From NCBI RefSeq assembly GCF_014385105.1, contig NZ_JACRTE010000010.1:1-60736 (forward strand): DNA of 60,736 nucleotides, read 5' to 3'. Below are positions 32,699-42,392 of the stretch, one piece after another. The stretch comes from Qingrenia yutianensis. GTDB lineage: Bacteria; Bacillota; Clostridia; UMGS1810. The position numbers were made by a program, and so were the translations under genes. Under the pieces are notes generated by a model. That model was not told where the DNA came from, made no database searches, and worked only from the letters and a program-made list of their open reading frames with translations. Positions within the stretch are counted from its first letter, which is position 1. Each line of letters starts with the position of its first letter.

Positions 32699-35287
32699 TT
32701 ATTCGTAGATAAACACATCGTAGCCGATATCGCTTGCGGTTCGTATTACCGCAAAATCAGCCGCCGCGCCCATACCTTTTGATGTATGAATACCGCCGAT
32801 ATCAGTCGGGGTAATCGTGTTGTCCTTTTTGCAGTAACGTAAGATTTTCACGCTCGTCGACAAAGGTATAATATTTGCCTCGGACGGGAGTGTATCGGTC
32901 GAATTTATGGGAGTATCCGAAACAATAAGCGTATTTACGCCCGTTGAATAAACATAACCGAAAATATACGAAAATCCCGTTGCGAAAACATTCTTCTGTC
33001 CGCTGCTTTTTGCGTCTATTATAATTTCACTGCCCGATGCGTCAACGTCGGGTGTGAGCATTTCTATAACATTGTCCTTGCCGAGTCTTACACGCATAAC
33101 ATCGCCTTTTGAAACGGTTTTTCCGCTGCTTTTTTCAAGGCTGATACCGTCGTCAACGTCGTAACACACAAGCGCTCCGCTCCTCCAGCAATAGAGCTTT
33201 TTAATCATATCGCCGTCAGCATTGAGTCCGTTTGTCACTCTGTCAACCATAACGCTGGCGTGCTGCGAACCCCATTTTGTTTTAACGTCCTCTGTTCTGA
33301 ACACAACCGCGCCTGCCGTTCCGTCGTCGGCAATGTCATAAATCTCGGCGGTGTATTTTGTATTGTTTATCAAATCGCCTTTGAAGATAACACACAAATC
33401 TTCTTCGTTACCGCTGTAGGTTTTCGGTGCATAAAACATTGCCGCACCCGAAACGTTTGCCTTGGGAACAAGCACCTCGGGCGAAGAACGGTAGTAAAGC
33501 GTGTCGGAATAGACATATTTTACAAGCGTATCGTTTTCGTTTCGCGATATACCGTCCGCATAGGATACGGGAGTATCAATATACTTAATATTTCCCGCAC
33601 TGTCCGTTTTGTATTTTATAAGAGAATACGGATATCCTGTTTCGTTAAGCTTCTCTTTAAGCTTGCCTTTTTTAGTTTTTACATTGTCAAGATATACATC
33701 GTCCGCAATGTCAAATGAAACAAAATCTCCGCTTGCCGTTAAAATTCTGGCATATACCGCGTCTTTTGACTTTCCGTCGTCAAAATCGGCATAAACAAGA
33801 TAGCCGTATTTATATCCTTTCGGCGAATCTTTTAACATCACAATTTTTCCGTCAACTCCCACAGCAAATGTTGCGGTGTTTCCCAGCGAAACTTTTTTGC
33901 CTATGATATCCTCAAAGTTTTTTACAGTGCTGTATTCCGTGCCGTTTACAACAATCTTTTTGTCGCCCGGTGCATATTCTTCAACAACACCGCTTATCTC
34001 ATCGGTGCAGATTATAAGCGTTACAAGCTCTTTATCGTCCGATATTTTAAATGCAGTAATGTCGCCCTCTTTTAAAACGGACGCATCAGCAAAATTTCCG
34101 TCCGCGTCAAAGCAGAAAAATTTTCCCTCGGGCAATATGTCAACCTTGCCGTATCCTTCAAGACCTATAACACCGCTTGAATAATCGGCGCTTGCAACCT
34201 TATAGTATTTGTAATTGTTCACAAACATAACGTCATATCTGCCGTTTGCGTTGTTGTCAACAAGCCTGATTTCGCAAAAATCGCCGTCGAATGCGTCTGC
34301 CGGCAAAAGGTTCACGCGTCTGCCGTTGTATATGTAAACAACCGTCTGTTCGAGCGTCGCTCTTTTTTCTTTGCCGTCCGCCTCATATTTAAAAACATTT
34401 CCCGAAATCTCGTCAAAATCCTCGGCATCAACCGTAAATTCCGTGTTATTATACGGCAAAACGGCAATAATCTTGTTTCGTCCGCCGTTGCTGTCCTTGT
34501 AGTATGCCTTAACATTAAGACCGAGAAAATCCTCGCTCATAAGGTCACTGTCGTACACCGTTCCGTTTACCGCGATTATGTTATCCTCACGGATTGAACC
34601 GTTCAAAACAAGCGAACTGTACGACGTTTCGGTAACAACGCCCTCAACCTCATAAACATCAAAAAACTTTTCAAGGTTTGTTTCTTTATTTCTTTTGTAG
34701 TTGTATTTTACCTTGTTTTCGTCGGTGATTTTTAAGGTGTCCTGCTCTATCGCTTTTCCGAAAAGATAGTTATACACAAGAGTTTTAACGTTTTCGGTTG
34801 TAAGTGTTCCGTCCTCGCGCGCATTGACGCCGTTTAACAATCCGTTGCCCGACGCGTATTTTAAAAATCCGCCGGGATAACCGCCGTTTTGCTCTGCAAT
34901 TTTGTCATAACCGAACGCACAGGACAAAATTTTTACCGCCTCGGGCAAGGTTATGATGTTCTCGGCAAAGAATTTTTTGCCGTCCGAAACAAACCCATAT
35001 GCCGCCGCGGTGTTTATGTACGGCGAATATACGTCGCCGTCCGACACGTCTTCAAACGAAATATACTTGTCGTTTATAATTTCGCACTCCATCATTTTTA
35101 CGGTATCGCACACAAACTTTCCTCTTGTGACACCTGCACCGTCCTCGCCGTCAAAAATACCGTCCTCCAAAAAACTGCTTAAAAATTCCGACTTTTCAAG
35201 ATAGTCATAATCGGTTGAGGCGATTGCCGAAAGTGTACCGAAACAAATTGCCAGCACCGTTAAAACCGAAATTATTTTCTTTATCAT
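32699..35287 (-). CDS. Exported S-layer-type surface protein
   Basis: An 862-residue protein with a signal peptide (KKIISVLTVLAICFGTLSAIAS). Residues about 35-200 read like divergent SLH repeats (DVSDGDVYSPYINTAAAYGFV, VKILSCAFGYDKI), which tether proteins to pyruvylated cell-wall polymers. The remaining 650 residues are beta-rich with repeated VVEEYAPGDKKIVVNGTEY and GVVTETSYSSLVLNG-like units, resembling scaffold or adhesin modules; no catalytic motif seen. Start and upstream stop overlap (ATGA at 35287/35284), so it is coupled to the next SLH protein. Likely organises the surface degradation complex, which is inference. Confidence 0.72.
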   Translation of the reverse strand: MIKKIISVLTVLAICFGTLSAIASTDYDYLEKSEFLSSFLEDGIFDGEDGAGVTRGKFVCDTVKMMECEIINDKYISFEDVSDGDVYSPYINTAAAYGFVSDGKKFFAENIITLPEAVKILSCAFGYDKIAEQNGGYPGGFLKYASGNGLLNGVNAREDGTLTTENVKTLVYNYLFGKAIEQDTLKITDENKVKYNYKRNKETNLEKFFDVYEVEGVVTETSYSSLVLNGSIREDNIIAVNGTVYDSDLMSEDFLGLNVKAYYKDSNGGRNKIIAVLPYNNTEFTVDAEDFDEISGNVFKYEADGKEKRATLEQTVVYIYNGRRVNLLPADAFDGDFCEIRLVDNNANGRYDVMFVNNYKYYKVASADYSSGVIGLEGYGKVDILPEGKFFCFDADGNFADASVLKEGDITAFKISDDKELVTLIICTDEISGVVEEYAPGDKKIVVNGTEYSTVKNFEDIIGKKVSLGNTATFAVGVDGKIVMLKDSPKGYKYGYLVYADFDDGKSKDAVYARILTASGDFVSFDIADDVYLDNVKTKKGKLKEKLNETGYPYSLIKYKTDSAGNIKYIDTPVSYADGISRNENDTLVKYVYSDTLYYRSSPEVLVPKANVSGAAMFYAPKTYSGNEEDLCVIFKGDLINNTKYTAEIYDIADDGTAGAVVFRTEDVKTKWGSQHASVMVDRVTNGLNADGDMIKKLYCWRSGALVCYDVDDGISLEKSSGKTVSKGDVMRVRLGKDNVIEMLTPDVDASGSEIIIDAKSSGQKNVFATGFSYIFGYVYSTGVNTLIVSDTPINSTDTLPSEANIIPLSTSVKILRYCKKDNTITPTDIGGIHTSKGMGAAADFAVIRTASDIGYDVFIYE

Positions 35288-38200
35288 TCGCCTCTCACCT
35301 CCGTTTGCAGATAATTAAAACTTCTGTCAAATATTGCCGCCGCCTCGGCTCTTGTAAGATTGCCTTTAGGCGAGAACAAACCGTCATTACCGCCGAAAAT
35401 ACCCATTTTGCTCAAAAATTCCACCTTGTCTTTTGCGTAATCCGCAATGTCGGCATAATCGCTGTAATTTACTTCTTTGTCCGAATTTTCACTGATTTTT
35501 TTAAGCTCGAATGCTCGGCAGAGTATCACCGCCGCGTCCTCGCGCGATATTGCATTGTCGGGCATAAACATATCGCCGTTTCCCATAACAAGCCCAATCA
35601 CCGACGCGGACGAAATGTAATTTCTGCACCAGTGCGTTTCGGGAACGTCCGAAAATTCTGCCGTTCCGTTTGTGTTTTCACCGAGAATACACATCATAAT
35701 TTTCACAAACTCCGCACGCGTAACGTTGTTTTCGGGACGGAACGTGCCATCGTCATAACCCAAAATTATATTCTTTTCCGCGAGCGAATTTATGCTGTCT
35801 TTCGCCCAGTGCGACAAAACATCTTTAAATCTATCGTTTTCCACACTCGGAATAGGTTTGGACGGCGCAACGCTGATACCGCCTCTTCCGCCTCCCGACG
35901 ACGAACCGCCTCCCGACGAACCGCCTTTTTTGCCGTCATCGGGCATTTCGCCCAAAACCTGTGTCACGCACCTGTCAAACGACTTGTTTATGTCGCTCAA
36001 GCCGTAGCAGTTTGTGCGCTCGGCAAACATTTTTTCAAAAACTTTTTCCTCATAATATTCATTGTTAATTTTTGCATAATCACCGCCCGATAAAGCCAAC
36101 GGATTTATGCTTACAAACACAGCTTTAAGGTCGGGCGCGGTTTTTGCGTTTGCATATTCACATACCGAAAGCGCATTGTTAAATGCCTCGCCGAAGCTTT
36201 TAACCTCCGTACCGTGGGCAAAAATTCTTTGCAGAGCCGTCTTTTGAACGTCGGTGAGATTTGTATATTTTGTAATATAATCGTCATCGAGATACGACGA
36301 ATATTCCGACAAAAATTCGGCAAATGTAAGCTTATTCTGCTTTACATATCCAAGTCCCTCACTAATCATATACGCGCTTTTAAACGTATCCGAATTATAA
36401 AGCGTTTCGGGGCGCATATCAAATATAATTTCGCCCATATATGCAAAATCTTTGTCTGCGTTTCCGTCGTCAAAACCGAATTCGTTTTTGTTGTTTTTTA
36501 TGTAATTTTCAACCTCATTTGCCGATTTTGCCGTGTTGATTTTATTTTCCACAAAATCAACCAGCCTATCGGCATTTGTGGTGATAAGATATCCCGTTTC
36601 GCGTGCAAAATCGGTGCTTAACGTGTATACAAAACGTCTGTTTGAATATTTATCCGCAAGCTTTGCCGAATAATTAACATTTCCGTTTTCGTCACTTAAA
36701 ATGTTAAGATAAAGCATATCCGCGTCGGAATAAATCTCCTGCGCGAAAAAGTTTATATTCTTCTTTTTGCCATCGGGAAGCTTGCCGTTTATGCCAAGCT
36801 CCTGCGTGTCCGCGTTGTACGAAACGGTCAGTCCCGAGGACGGATATGTTTTGTTTAAATCCGCCTTGTCAAGCAGACTGAAATATTTATATACACCGTC
36901 ATTAGATGTGCAAAATGCAGTGTAGCCCGTTTTAACAGGCTCGCCGTCCGCAAGCAAGGTTTCAAACGTATCGTCGGTGTATATTTTCACCGTGCCGTTT
37001 TTAATTTTTATGCTGTTCGCAGTGTCACCGCCGTTAAACAAAACAACATCATACACCGCATTGCTTAATTCTGGAATGTTCACACTTTCGGGCGCGCTTT
37101 CGCAAAGATAAACCGAAAGATTGTCGAAATAAACATTTCCCGTATGTTTAAAGCAAACATCGCCGTCGGATACCGAAATTTCAGCCGATACACCGTCCGC
37201 AATTTTTCTGCCGTTAAGGTATACGGTCAAAAGGTTGTTTTCCGTATCATAAACGCACAAAATACTGTTCCATTCACCGTATGCAAAACCGTCGGTAATT
37301 TTCGCAGTATCGCCTATACTTATTTCCTCCAAAATCTCCTCGGGCGCAAAATCAACGCTTGCGATGAAATATTTCATACCGCTCTCAATGCCCGAAAAAT
37401 GTGCTTTTGTTTCGGTCAAAATGCCAAGCGCGTCGGCATAAGACGAAATATTGTCCGCGTCAAAACCGAGAACACCGCCCGTTTTCGAAACGCCCGAAAA
37501 GCTTTCGCCGGTTTTGTCGGCGATTAAATTTACCCAGCTTGTGTTTATGTTGTAAACGCGCTTGCGCTTTTCGGCTGAACTTACAACCACAAGCGACTGA
37601 CCGTTTTCAAGAATATCAGCGCTATCCGACGCGTCCTCTTTTTTAAGCTTGCCGGCGGGCATAACCAAAGCGGTTATGCCGTCGTCGGTACTGTTTATTC
37701 TTTCGAGAAGCTCCGAAACCGTAAACGGCAGACCTTTTGTGTAAAGCTCACAGCCATCTATGGTGAAACTGTCCTCTTCGCGCTCGTCTTTTACATATGA
37801 AGTGTCGGGCACGTCATTTGTTGCATATGTGTCTATCTGACCCCAAAAAAGCGTTCCTCCGCCCTCAATGCAGTCAAATATAAGCCTGATGTCAACATCG
37901 CCCGAACCGTTATCAACAAAATAGGAAGATGAAGAATCTGCCAAATTGCCGTTTACATATGCGTCAACGCTATAATATGCGCGTGCGCTTGTGCTTGTGT
38001 TTTCGTTATATTCGCATACAAATCTTATATCGTTCCAGTGCCCCGCCGTCCAGCCCGACTGCGCGTCAAGCTTTTTGGAAACAACGCCGTTTGAGCTTCT
38101 GCCGAGATACAGCGCGGTGATATTTTCGTCGGGTTTAACCTGCGCCTCAACAATAAGATATTTGTAGTCCTGCGCAAGCTTTCGTCCGCCGTCTGTAGTG

Positions 38201-38418
38201 CCGACAGAAAACCTTTTACTTGTAAAAACCGAAACATAGTCTGTTTTCTTTGTTGTTACTTTCATTGCGAGCGGTGCGGAGGTTGTAACCTGGTTATACG
38301 AATACACACCGATATAAACCTTATGCTCGTCTGCCGCATAAACTGTAGGAAACAAAGAAAGGCACAATGCGAATGTGATTATATAAGCAATGAATTTTTT
38401 TATGTTTTGCAAATTCAT
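35284..38418 (-). CDS. Exported LamG-like protein with C-terminal SLH repeats
   Basis: A 1044-residue protein: signal peptide (to about 28, ending YAA), an N-terminal concanavalin-like module (about 30-205) ending in TYATNDVP, a small module (about 215-300, with FTIDGCELYTKGLPFTVSELL), a second LamG-like module (about 310-445), a further beta module, a helical region, a Gly/Ser linker at about 830-850, and three SLH repeats (about 865-1044; FKDVLSHWAKDSI, FSDVPETHWCRNYI, NYSDYADIADYAKDKVEFL). It should be anchored to the wall. The first two modules are repeated in the next gene (38442-39644), which lacks the SLH part. Probably glycan binding or display; no enzyme motif seen. Confidence 0.78.
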   Translation of the reverse strand: MNLQNIKKFIAYIITFALCLSLFPTVYAADEHKVYIGVYSYNQVTTSAPLAMKVTTKKTDYVSVFTSKRFSVGTTDGGRKLAQDYKYLIVEAQVKPDENITALYLGRSSNGVVSKKLDAQSGWTAGHWNDIRFVCEYNENTSTSARAYYSVDAYVNGNLADSSSSYFVDNGSGDVDIRLIFDCIEGGGTLFWGQIDTYATNDVPDTSYVKDEREEDSFTIDGCELYTKGLPFTVSELLERINSTDDGITALVMPAGKLKKEDASDSADILENGQSLVVVSSAEKRKRVYNINTSWVNLIADKTGESFSGVSKTGGVLGFDADNISSYADALGILTETKAHFSGIESGMKYFIASVDFAPEEILEEISIGDTAKITDGFAYGEWNSILCVYDTENNLLTVYLNGRKIADGVSAEISVSDGDVCFKHTGNVYFDNLSVYLCESAPESVNIPELSNAVYDVVLFNGGDTANSIKIKNGTVKIYTDDTFETLLADGEPVKTGYTAFCTSNDGVYKYFSLLDKADLNKTYPSSGLTVSYNADTQELGINGKLPDGKKKNINFFAQEIYSDADMLYLNILSDENGNVNYSAKLADKYSNRRFVYTLSTDFARETGYLITTNADRLVDFVENKINTAKSANEVENYIKNNKNEFGFDDGNADKDFAYMGEIIFDMRPETLYNSDTFKSAYMISEGLGYVKQNKLTFAEFLSEYSSYLDDDYITKYTNLTDVQKTALQRIFAHGTEVKSFGEAFNNALSVCEYANAKTAPDLKAVFVSINPLALSGGDYAKINNEYYEEKVFEKMFAERTNCYGLSDINKSFDRCVTQVLGEMPDDGKKGGSSGGGSSSGGGRGGISVAPSKPIPSVENDRFKDVLSHWAKDSINSLAEKNIILGYDDGTFRPENNVTRAEFVKIMMCILGENTNGTAEFSDVPETHWCRNYISSASVIGLVMGNGDMFMPDNAISREDAAVILCRAFELKKISENSDKEVNYSDYADIADYAKDKVEFLSKMGIFGGNDGLFSPKGNLTRAEAAAIFDRSFNYLQTEVRGE

Positions 38419-38441
38419 CTCTCCCTTATCATAGATTTGTG

Positions 38442-39644
38442 TTACTCTGCTGTTGAAGCACTGCTTACAGGTTTAAGAATTTGTGTGCTGCAGAGCGGTG
38501 CAAAACTCGTGTTGTTCCACAAAAATGTTTTAACAGTTGACATATTTTCAGCTTTTGTAAAATCAATACTTGCAAATGCTCCTGCCGTAACATCCTGTGC
38601 CTGTGCGCTTAAAAGAGCGCAGTCCGCGTCATACTGCGCAAGATATACTTTCCCGCCGTCTTTTGCATATGCGGTTACTTTTAAGGTTTTTGTATCGTCA
38701 ATGTTTGTGTATCCGTCACTGTAATTCTGTTTTACGCTGCTGATTGCGTCACCGCTTAAAACAACCACAGGTTTGTCAAGATTTATTGTGTATTGTGTTT
38801 TGATACCTGTTTCAGTATTCTTAACAATCAAACTGTCGCCGTCTTTTATTTCAACTGTATCAACAGCAAGATCAGCTTGAGCAAACTTACCTTCCGGCAT
38901 AACCTTTGCCGCGCCGTGAGTTATTGAATCACACAAATCTTTAACAGTTGAAACACCTTTTTTTACATATATATTTCCGCCGTCCATTGCATAGCTTTCG
39001 CCAATGACCTTTTCCGCGGATGCAAAACCGGGGCTGTCGTTAGTTGCATAAGTTTTTATTGTTCCCAAATACGCTACCGGCGCAACGTTTGAATTATCAC
39101 TGTCTACAACAAATCTCATATCCATATTGTTAGAGTCGTTGTTCACAAAATACATTGTACCTTGTTTTGCGAGTTTTCCGTTTATGTAAACTGAAATATA
39201 ATAATTTGCCTGTGCACTGTCATTTGTACTCTGATATGTCATAACATATTTTAAGTTATTCCATTCCTTTTCGTTCCAACCCATATCAGACGTAATCTTT
39301 AGATTAGAATTGTTTATATTACAACTTGATCTGCTGATGTAAATATACTTTACATTTTCATATGGCAATACACTTATTTCGGAAACTATATACTTATAAT
39401 CTTTTTCTGTTTTTGCACCTGATTTAGCACCGTTGATAGAAATTGCTTTTGAAGTTGTATAAATTGTTGAATATCTCTTTGCACCCGAGGTATTACCTTT
39501 AATTTCCCACAAACCCGTATCAACATCGCCCGTTAATTTTCCGGTAGCATTTGTATACATATTATAATCCGCCGCAAAAACGGTAGAACCTACGCACAAA
39601 ACAGCTATCATAACAAACGAAATCAACTTAATAAACTTTTTCAT
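38442..39644 (-). CDS. Exported LamG-like protein, paralogue of the SLH protein N-terminus
   Basis: A 400-residue secreted protein. After the signal peptide (to about 26, VFAAD) comes a LamG-like module (about 30-205, ending TYATNDSP) and a second module with YAMDGGNIYVKKGVSTVKDL and VMPEGKFAQADL. Both align with the start of the downstream SLH-anchored protein, including the order of modules, so they share an origin by duplication. A short C-terminal beta module ends the protein; there is no anchor. The ATG at 39644 is 10 bases after AAAGGAG; the in-frame TTG at 39653 is too close. Possibly a soluble glycan-binding subunit. Confidence 0.7.
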   Translation of the reverse strand: MKKFIKLISFVMIAVLCVGSTVFAADYNMYTNATGKLTGDVDTGLWEIKGNTSGAKRYSTIYTTSKAISINGAKSGAKTEKDYKYIVSEISVLPYENVKYIYISRSSCNINNSNLKITSDMGWNEKEWNNLKYVMTYQSTNDSAQANYYISVYINGKLAKQGTMYFVNNDSNNMDMRFVVDSDNSNVAPVAYLGTIKTYATNDSPGFASAEKVIGESYAMDGGNIYVKKGVSTVKDLCDSITHGAAKVMPEGKFAQADLAVDTVEIKDGDSLIVKNTETGIKTQYTINLDKPVVVLSGDAISSVKQNYSDGYTNIDDTKTLKVTAYAKDGGKVYLAQYDADCALLSAQAQDVTAGAFASIDFTKAENMSTVKTFLWNNTSFAPLCSTQILKPVSSASTAE

Positions 39645-39695
39645 AATTTTCAAACTCCTTTAAAATATAATAACAAGATGTCTGAACAAAACTGA

Positions 39696-41501
39696 TTACT
39701 GCCGTTTAAACTCACTCATTTCAGAGTACGGCATAAGATTATCGCTCCACAGCATTATTTTGGTTGTATCTCCTCCTTTTTTAACTGTAAAACAGTTTAT
39801 TTTTCCTTGCTCCGTCTTTTGAATTTCTGCGTTCGTCATTCCGTTTTCACCATAGTCCGCTATATAAACCGCCGACTCATTTTCGCCATAAACAATGACG
39901 CACGCATTTTCATCTGTTTCATCAAGCCGTATAAGTTTGTCCTTATAAAGCTTTTTTATAATAAAACGTTTAAATCCATCGTTTTCACAAAGCGCGTAAT
40001 CTCCCTCAAATACGCACTCGTCCGCGCCTTTGGTGTTTCCGAACCCGTCGGTCACGGTATAGGCACCGTCAAATATGCTTTCAAGTTCCGACACCTTTAC
40101 ATCTTCGGGCGCGTACAGTGTTAAATCCGAAAAATTTAATGCCGTTTTATCTGAAATTTTAAATCCATTTCCGTTTGACGTTTCGTTCAGAAACCAAAAC
40201 ATCTGCGCGTTTTTCAAATATCCGCTCGTCCCGGCTTTTCCGAACATCATAAGCCTTATTTTTGAATAGCTTTTGTCAATTCCGAGTTTATCGAAATATT
40301 TATCGGAAATAAGAACACCGTTAACATAAAACTCGACCGTGTGAGTGCGCTTGTTAAACGCAAGCCGAACGTCATTCCATTTGTTAAGGCTGACTTTTCC
40401 GTTTAAAACATACGCTCTGTCCGATATTTCCGCGCCAAGCTCCGACATAAACTGCAAGCCCGAAATGTTTTTGCTGTATACTTTCATTTTAAGCTCAATT
40501 CCATCGAAAAACTCTGCAAACGGAATTTCAAAATAATATTCGGCATTTGAATAATTATTTTTGTTTTCCAGCCTCAACGAGCTTGGAACGCCGTTGTTTT
40601 CCGCTATATCATACGACGCATTTTTGATGTTTTCAAATATTTTTTCATCTGTCAAATCCAGCGCTTTATTCAAAAACAAACCGTCGTCACGCATAAATTT
40701 TACGTCAAACGTGTAAACTCCGTTTTCGTTTTCAACAACCGCTATATTGCCGCCGCAAAGCAAATCACCACTGCTTTTAAGGCTTGCAAACGTGCCGTCC
40801 TCATATATCTTTACCGAGGAATTTTCAAATGTGACGTCGCCTGTCTTTGTGCCGTTTTCAACGTATATACCGCTCAAAAACATTTTGCCGCCGTTTTTGA
40901 TAACGGGATATATATTTCCGTACGGATTTTGCTCCGACGAAAAGTATTTGTATCGGCTTATATACATTTGCAGAAGTTCCGCTTTATTTACGCCGTTGAA
41001 CGCAACACGCAGGTTTGCAAAATCAACCGCATTTTTGCACGGCACTCTGTCGAGCATTTTAACGCCGTTGACATAAAATGTTGCATAGCCGTATCCGCAG
41101 TATTCATCGCCCTGCTCATAAATTGCGCGCAGACTGTTAAGTCTGTTTTCGCGCCAGCCGTCTTTAAGCTTTTCCGACACATTCGACGCTCCTTTTGTCT
41201 GGAGCGTTATCGACTCAAGACCGCCGAGCGGAACAAAGTATAAATCGGCAAAAATATATTTTTTCGACGTATGCTTTGTGACGTCACAGGTTATATAAAG
41301 CTTATTTCCTCTGTCTTTGTCCTGACCGTGAGCAAGCTGGCACTCGACATCGGTTCCGCAGATGTTTTGATGAAACACCGCGTCCGAGAATGTTGTGCCG
41401 AGTTTTCCCTCTTTAATAAGCGCTATGCCGTCTGCGCCGAGCGCGGTTGAAAACACCGAAAGTGCAATGAGAAAAATCAACACCGAAAGTTTTTTACGCA
41501 T
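39696..41501 (-). CDS. Exported LamG-like protein, third surface paralogue
   Basis: A 601-residue secreted protein (signal 1-22, VFSTALGA). Two LamG-like modules: about 25-195 (ATFYVNGVKMLD) and about 305-445 (VEFYVNGVLISDKYFDKLG). Between them a module with NGGKMFLSGIYVENG...VKIYEDGTFASL is shared with the SLH protein (VVLFNGGDTANSIKIKNGTVKIYTDDTFETL). The C-terminal part resembles the TVSEL/VSELE-type module of the other two. No catalytic residues recognised. It is the gene next to the transporter, 4 bases from the permease stop, so it is in the same operon. Confidence 0.7.
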   Translation of the reverse strand: MRKKLSVLIFLIALSVFSTALGADGIALIKEGKLGTTFSDAVFHQNICGTDVECQLAHGQDKDRGNKLYITCDVTKHTSKKYIFADLYFVPLGGLESITLQTKGASNVSEKLKDGWRENRLNSLRAIYEQGDEYCGYGYATFYVNGVKMLDRVPCKNAVDFANLRVAFNGVNKAELLQMYISRYKYFSSEQNPYGNIYPVIKNGGKMFLSGIYVENGTKTGDVTFENSSVKIYEDGTFASLKSSGDLLCGGNIAVVENENGVYTFDVKFMRDDGLFLNKALDLTDEKIFENIKNASYDIAENNGVPSSLRLENKNNYSNAEYYFEIPFAEFFDGIELKMKVYSKNISGLQFMSELGAEISDRAYVLNGKVSLNKWNDVRLAFNKRTHTVEFYVNGVLISDKYFDKLGIDKSYSKIRLMMFGKAGTSGYLKNAQMFWFLNETSNGNGFKISDKTALNFSDLTLYAPEDVKVSELESIFDGAYTVTDGFGNTKGADECVFEGDYALCENDGFKRFIIKKLYKDKLIRLDETDENACVIVYGENESAVYIADYGENGMTNAEIQKTEQGKINCFTVKKGGDTTKIMLWSDNLMPYSEMSEFKRQ

Positions 41502-41504
41502 ATC

Positions 41505-42380
41505 TTATCCCTTCACCGCGCCGAGCATAATGCCTTTTTCAAAATACTTCTGAATAAACGGATATACGCACAAAATCGGGATTGTCGCAACCATAATTAT
41601 TGCATACTGCACCGTTTCGGCAATTCGCTCTCCGCGTGTGCTGTTCAAATCGTCCGCAACCTCGTTTCCTGAGTTTTCGAGAAGTATTTGCCTTAAAACA
41701 AGCTGGAGCGGAAATTTCTTCGGCGTCTGAAGATATATCTGAGCGTTAAACCAGTCGTTCCAGTGAGCAACCGCGTAATAAAGCGTTATAACCGCAAGGC
41801 TTGCTTTTGCAAGCGGAATAACAATCTGAAAAAGCGTTCTCCACGGACCTGCGCCGTCAAGCTCCGCCGATTCTATAAGGCTTTCGGGGATTGTTGCAAA
41901 TCCCGCTTTCAGCACAATGAGGTTGTATGCGGAAATTGCCGTCGGAATTATAACCGCGAAAATTTTGTCATACAGACCCAAGTTGTTTACAAGAAGGAAA
42001 CTCGGAACAAGTCCGCCGTTGAAATACATTGTAAACACTATCATCGGCATAAGAATTTTGTTAAGCACCATTTTGCGTGTGAGAAAATATGCCGCCATTG
42101 ATGTGAGAAGCATATTTACCGCTGTGCCGACAACCACAATAAATATTGTGTTGAGGTATCCTGTGCCGATATTCGGGTTTGTTAAAACCGTTTTATATGC
42201 CGCAAGCGAAAAGCCGAGCGGTTTCCACACAAATCCCACATTTCCCATAACTTTATCCGACTCGCTTATTGAAATCAAAAAGCAGTAGATAATCGGATAA
42301 AGTGACAGAATTGCCACAAGTGCGAGCAAAACGGCGTTTATTACAACAAATATTTTTCTTGATACTGTATCTTTTTCCAA
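41505..42380 (-). CDS. ABC sugar transporter permease, YtcP/MalG type
   Basis: Inner-membrane subunit of a CUT1-type importer for oligosaccharides. Six membrane helices can be traced; the EAA loop ESAELDGAGPWRTLFQIVIPL that contacts the ATPase is intact, and it ends with FEKGIMLGAVKG, the usual YtcP-type tail. A TTG at 42380, 8 bases after GGAGG, is a better start than the in-frame GTG at 42389 which touches the ribosome site. Paired with the LplB-type permease just upstream. No ATPase gene lies in the window; such systems normally borrow a shared MsmX-type ATPase. Confidence 0.88.
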   Translation of the reverse strand: MEKDTVSRKIFVVINAVLLALVAILSLYPIIYCFLISISESDKVMGNVGFVWKPLGFSLAAYKTVLTNPNIGTGYLNTIFIVVVGTAVNMLLTSMAAYFLTRKMVLNKILMPMIVFTMYFNGGLVPSFLLVNNLGLYDKIFAVIIPTAISAYNLIVLKAGFATIPESLIESAELDGAGPWRTLFQIVIPLAKASLAVITLYYAVAHWNDWFNAQIYLQTPKKFPLQLVLRQILLENSGNEVADDLNSTRGERIAETVQYAIIMVATIPILCVYPFIQKYFEKGIMLGAVKG

Positions 42381-42392
42381 TTTGCCCACCTC

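Noticed and set aside
35215..36093. Long plus-strand open frame (292 codons) opposite the SLH protein
   Set aside because: Antisense to a gene with clear SLH repeats and a signal peptide; its translation is Arg/His/Phe-rich with no domain, typical of a shadow frame. The same applies to other long plus-strand frames across 12-54 kb, such as 52201-52935.
23134..41501. Heparin or chondroitin degradation locus
   Set aside because: Heparinase II/III-type folds cover many substrates and no sulfatase or unsaturated glucuronyl hydrolase gene is present in the window.
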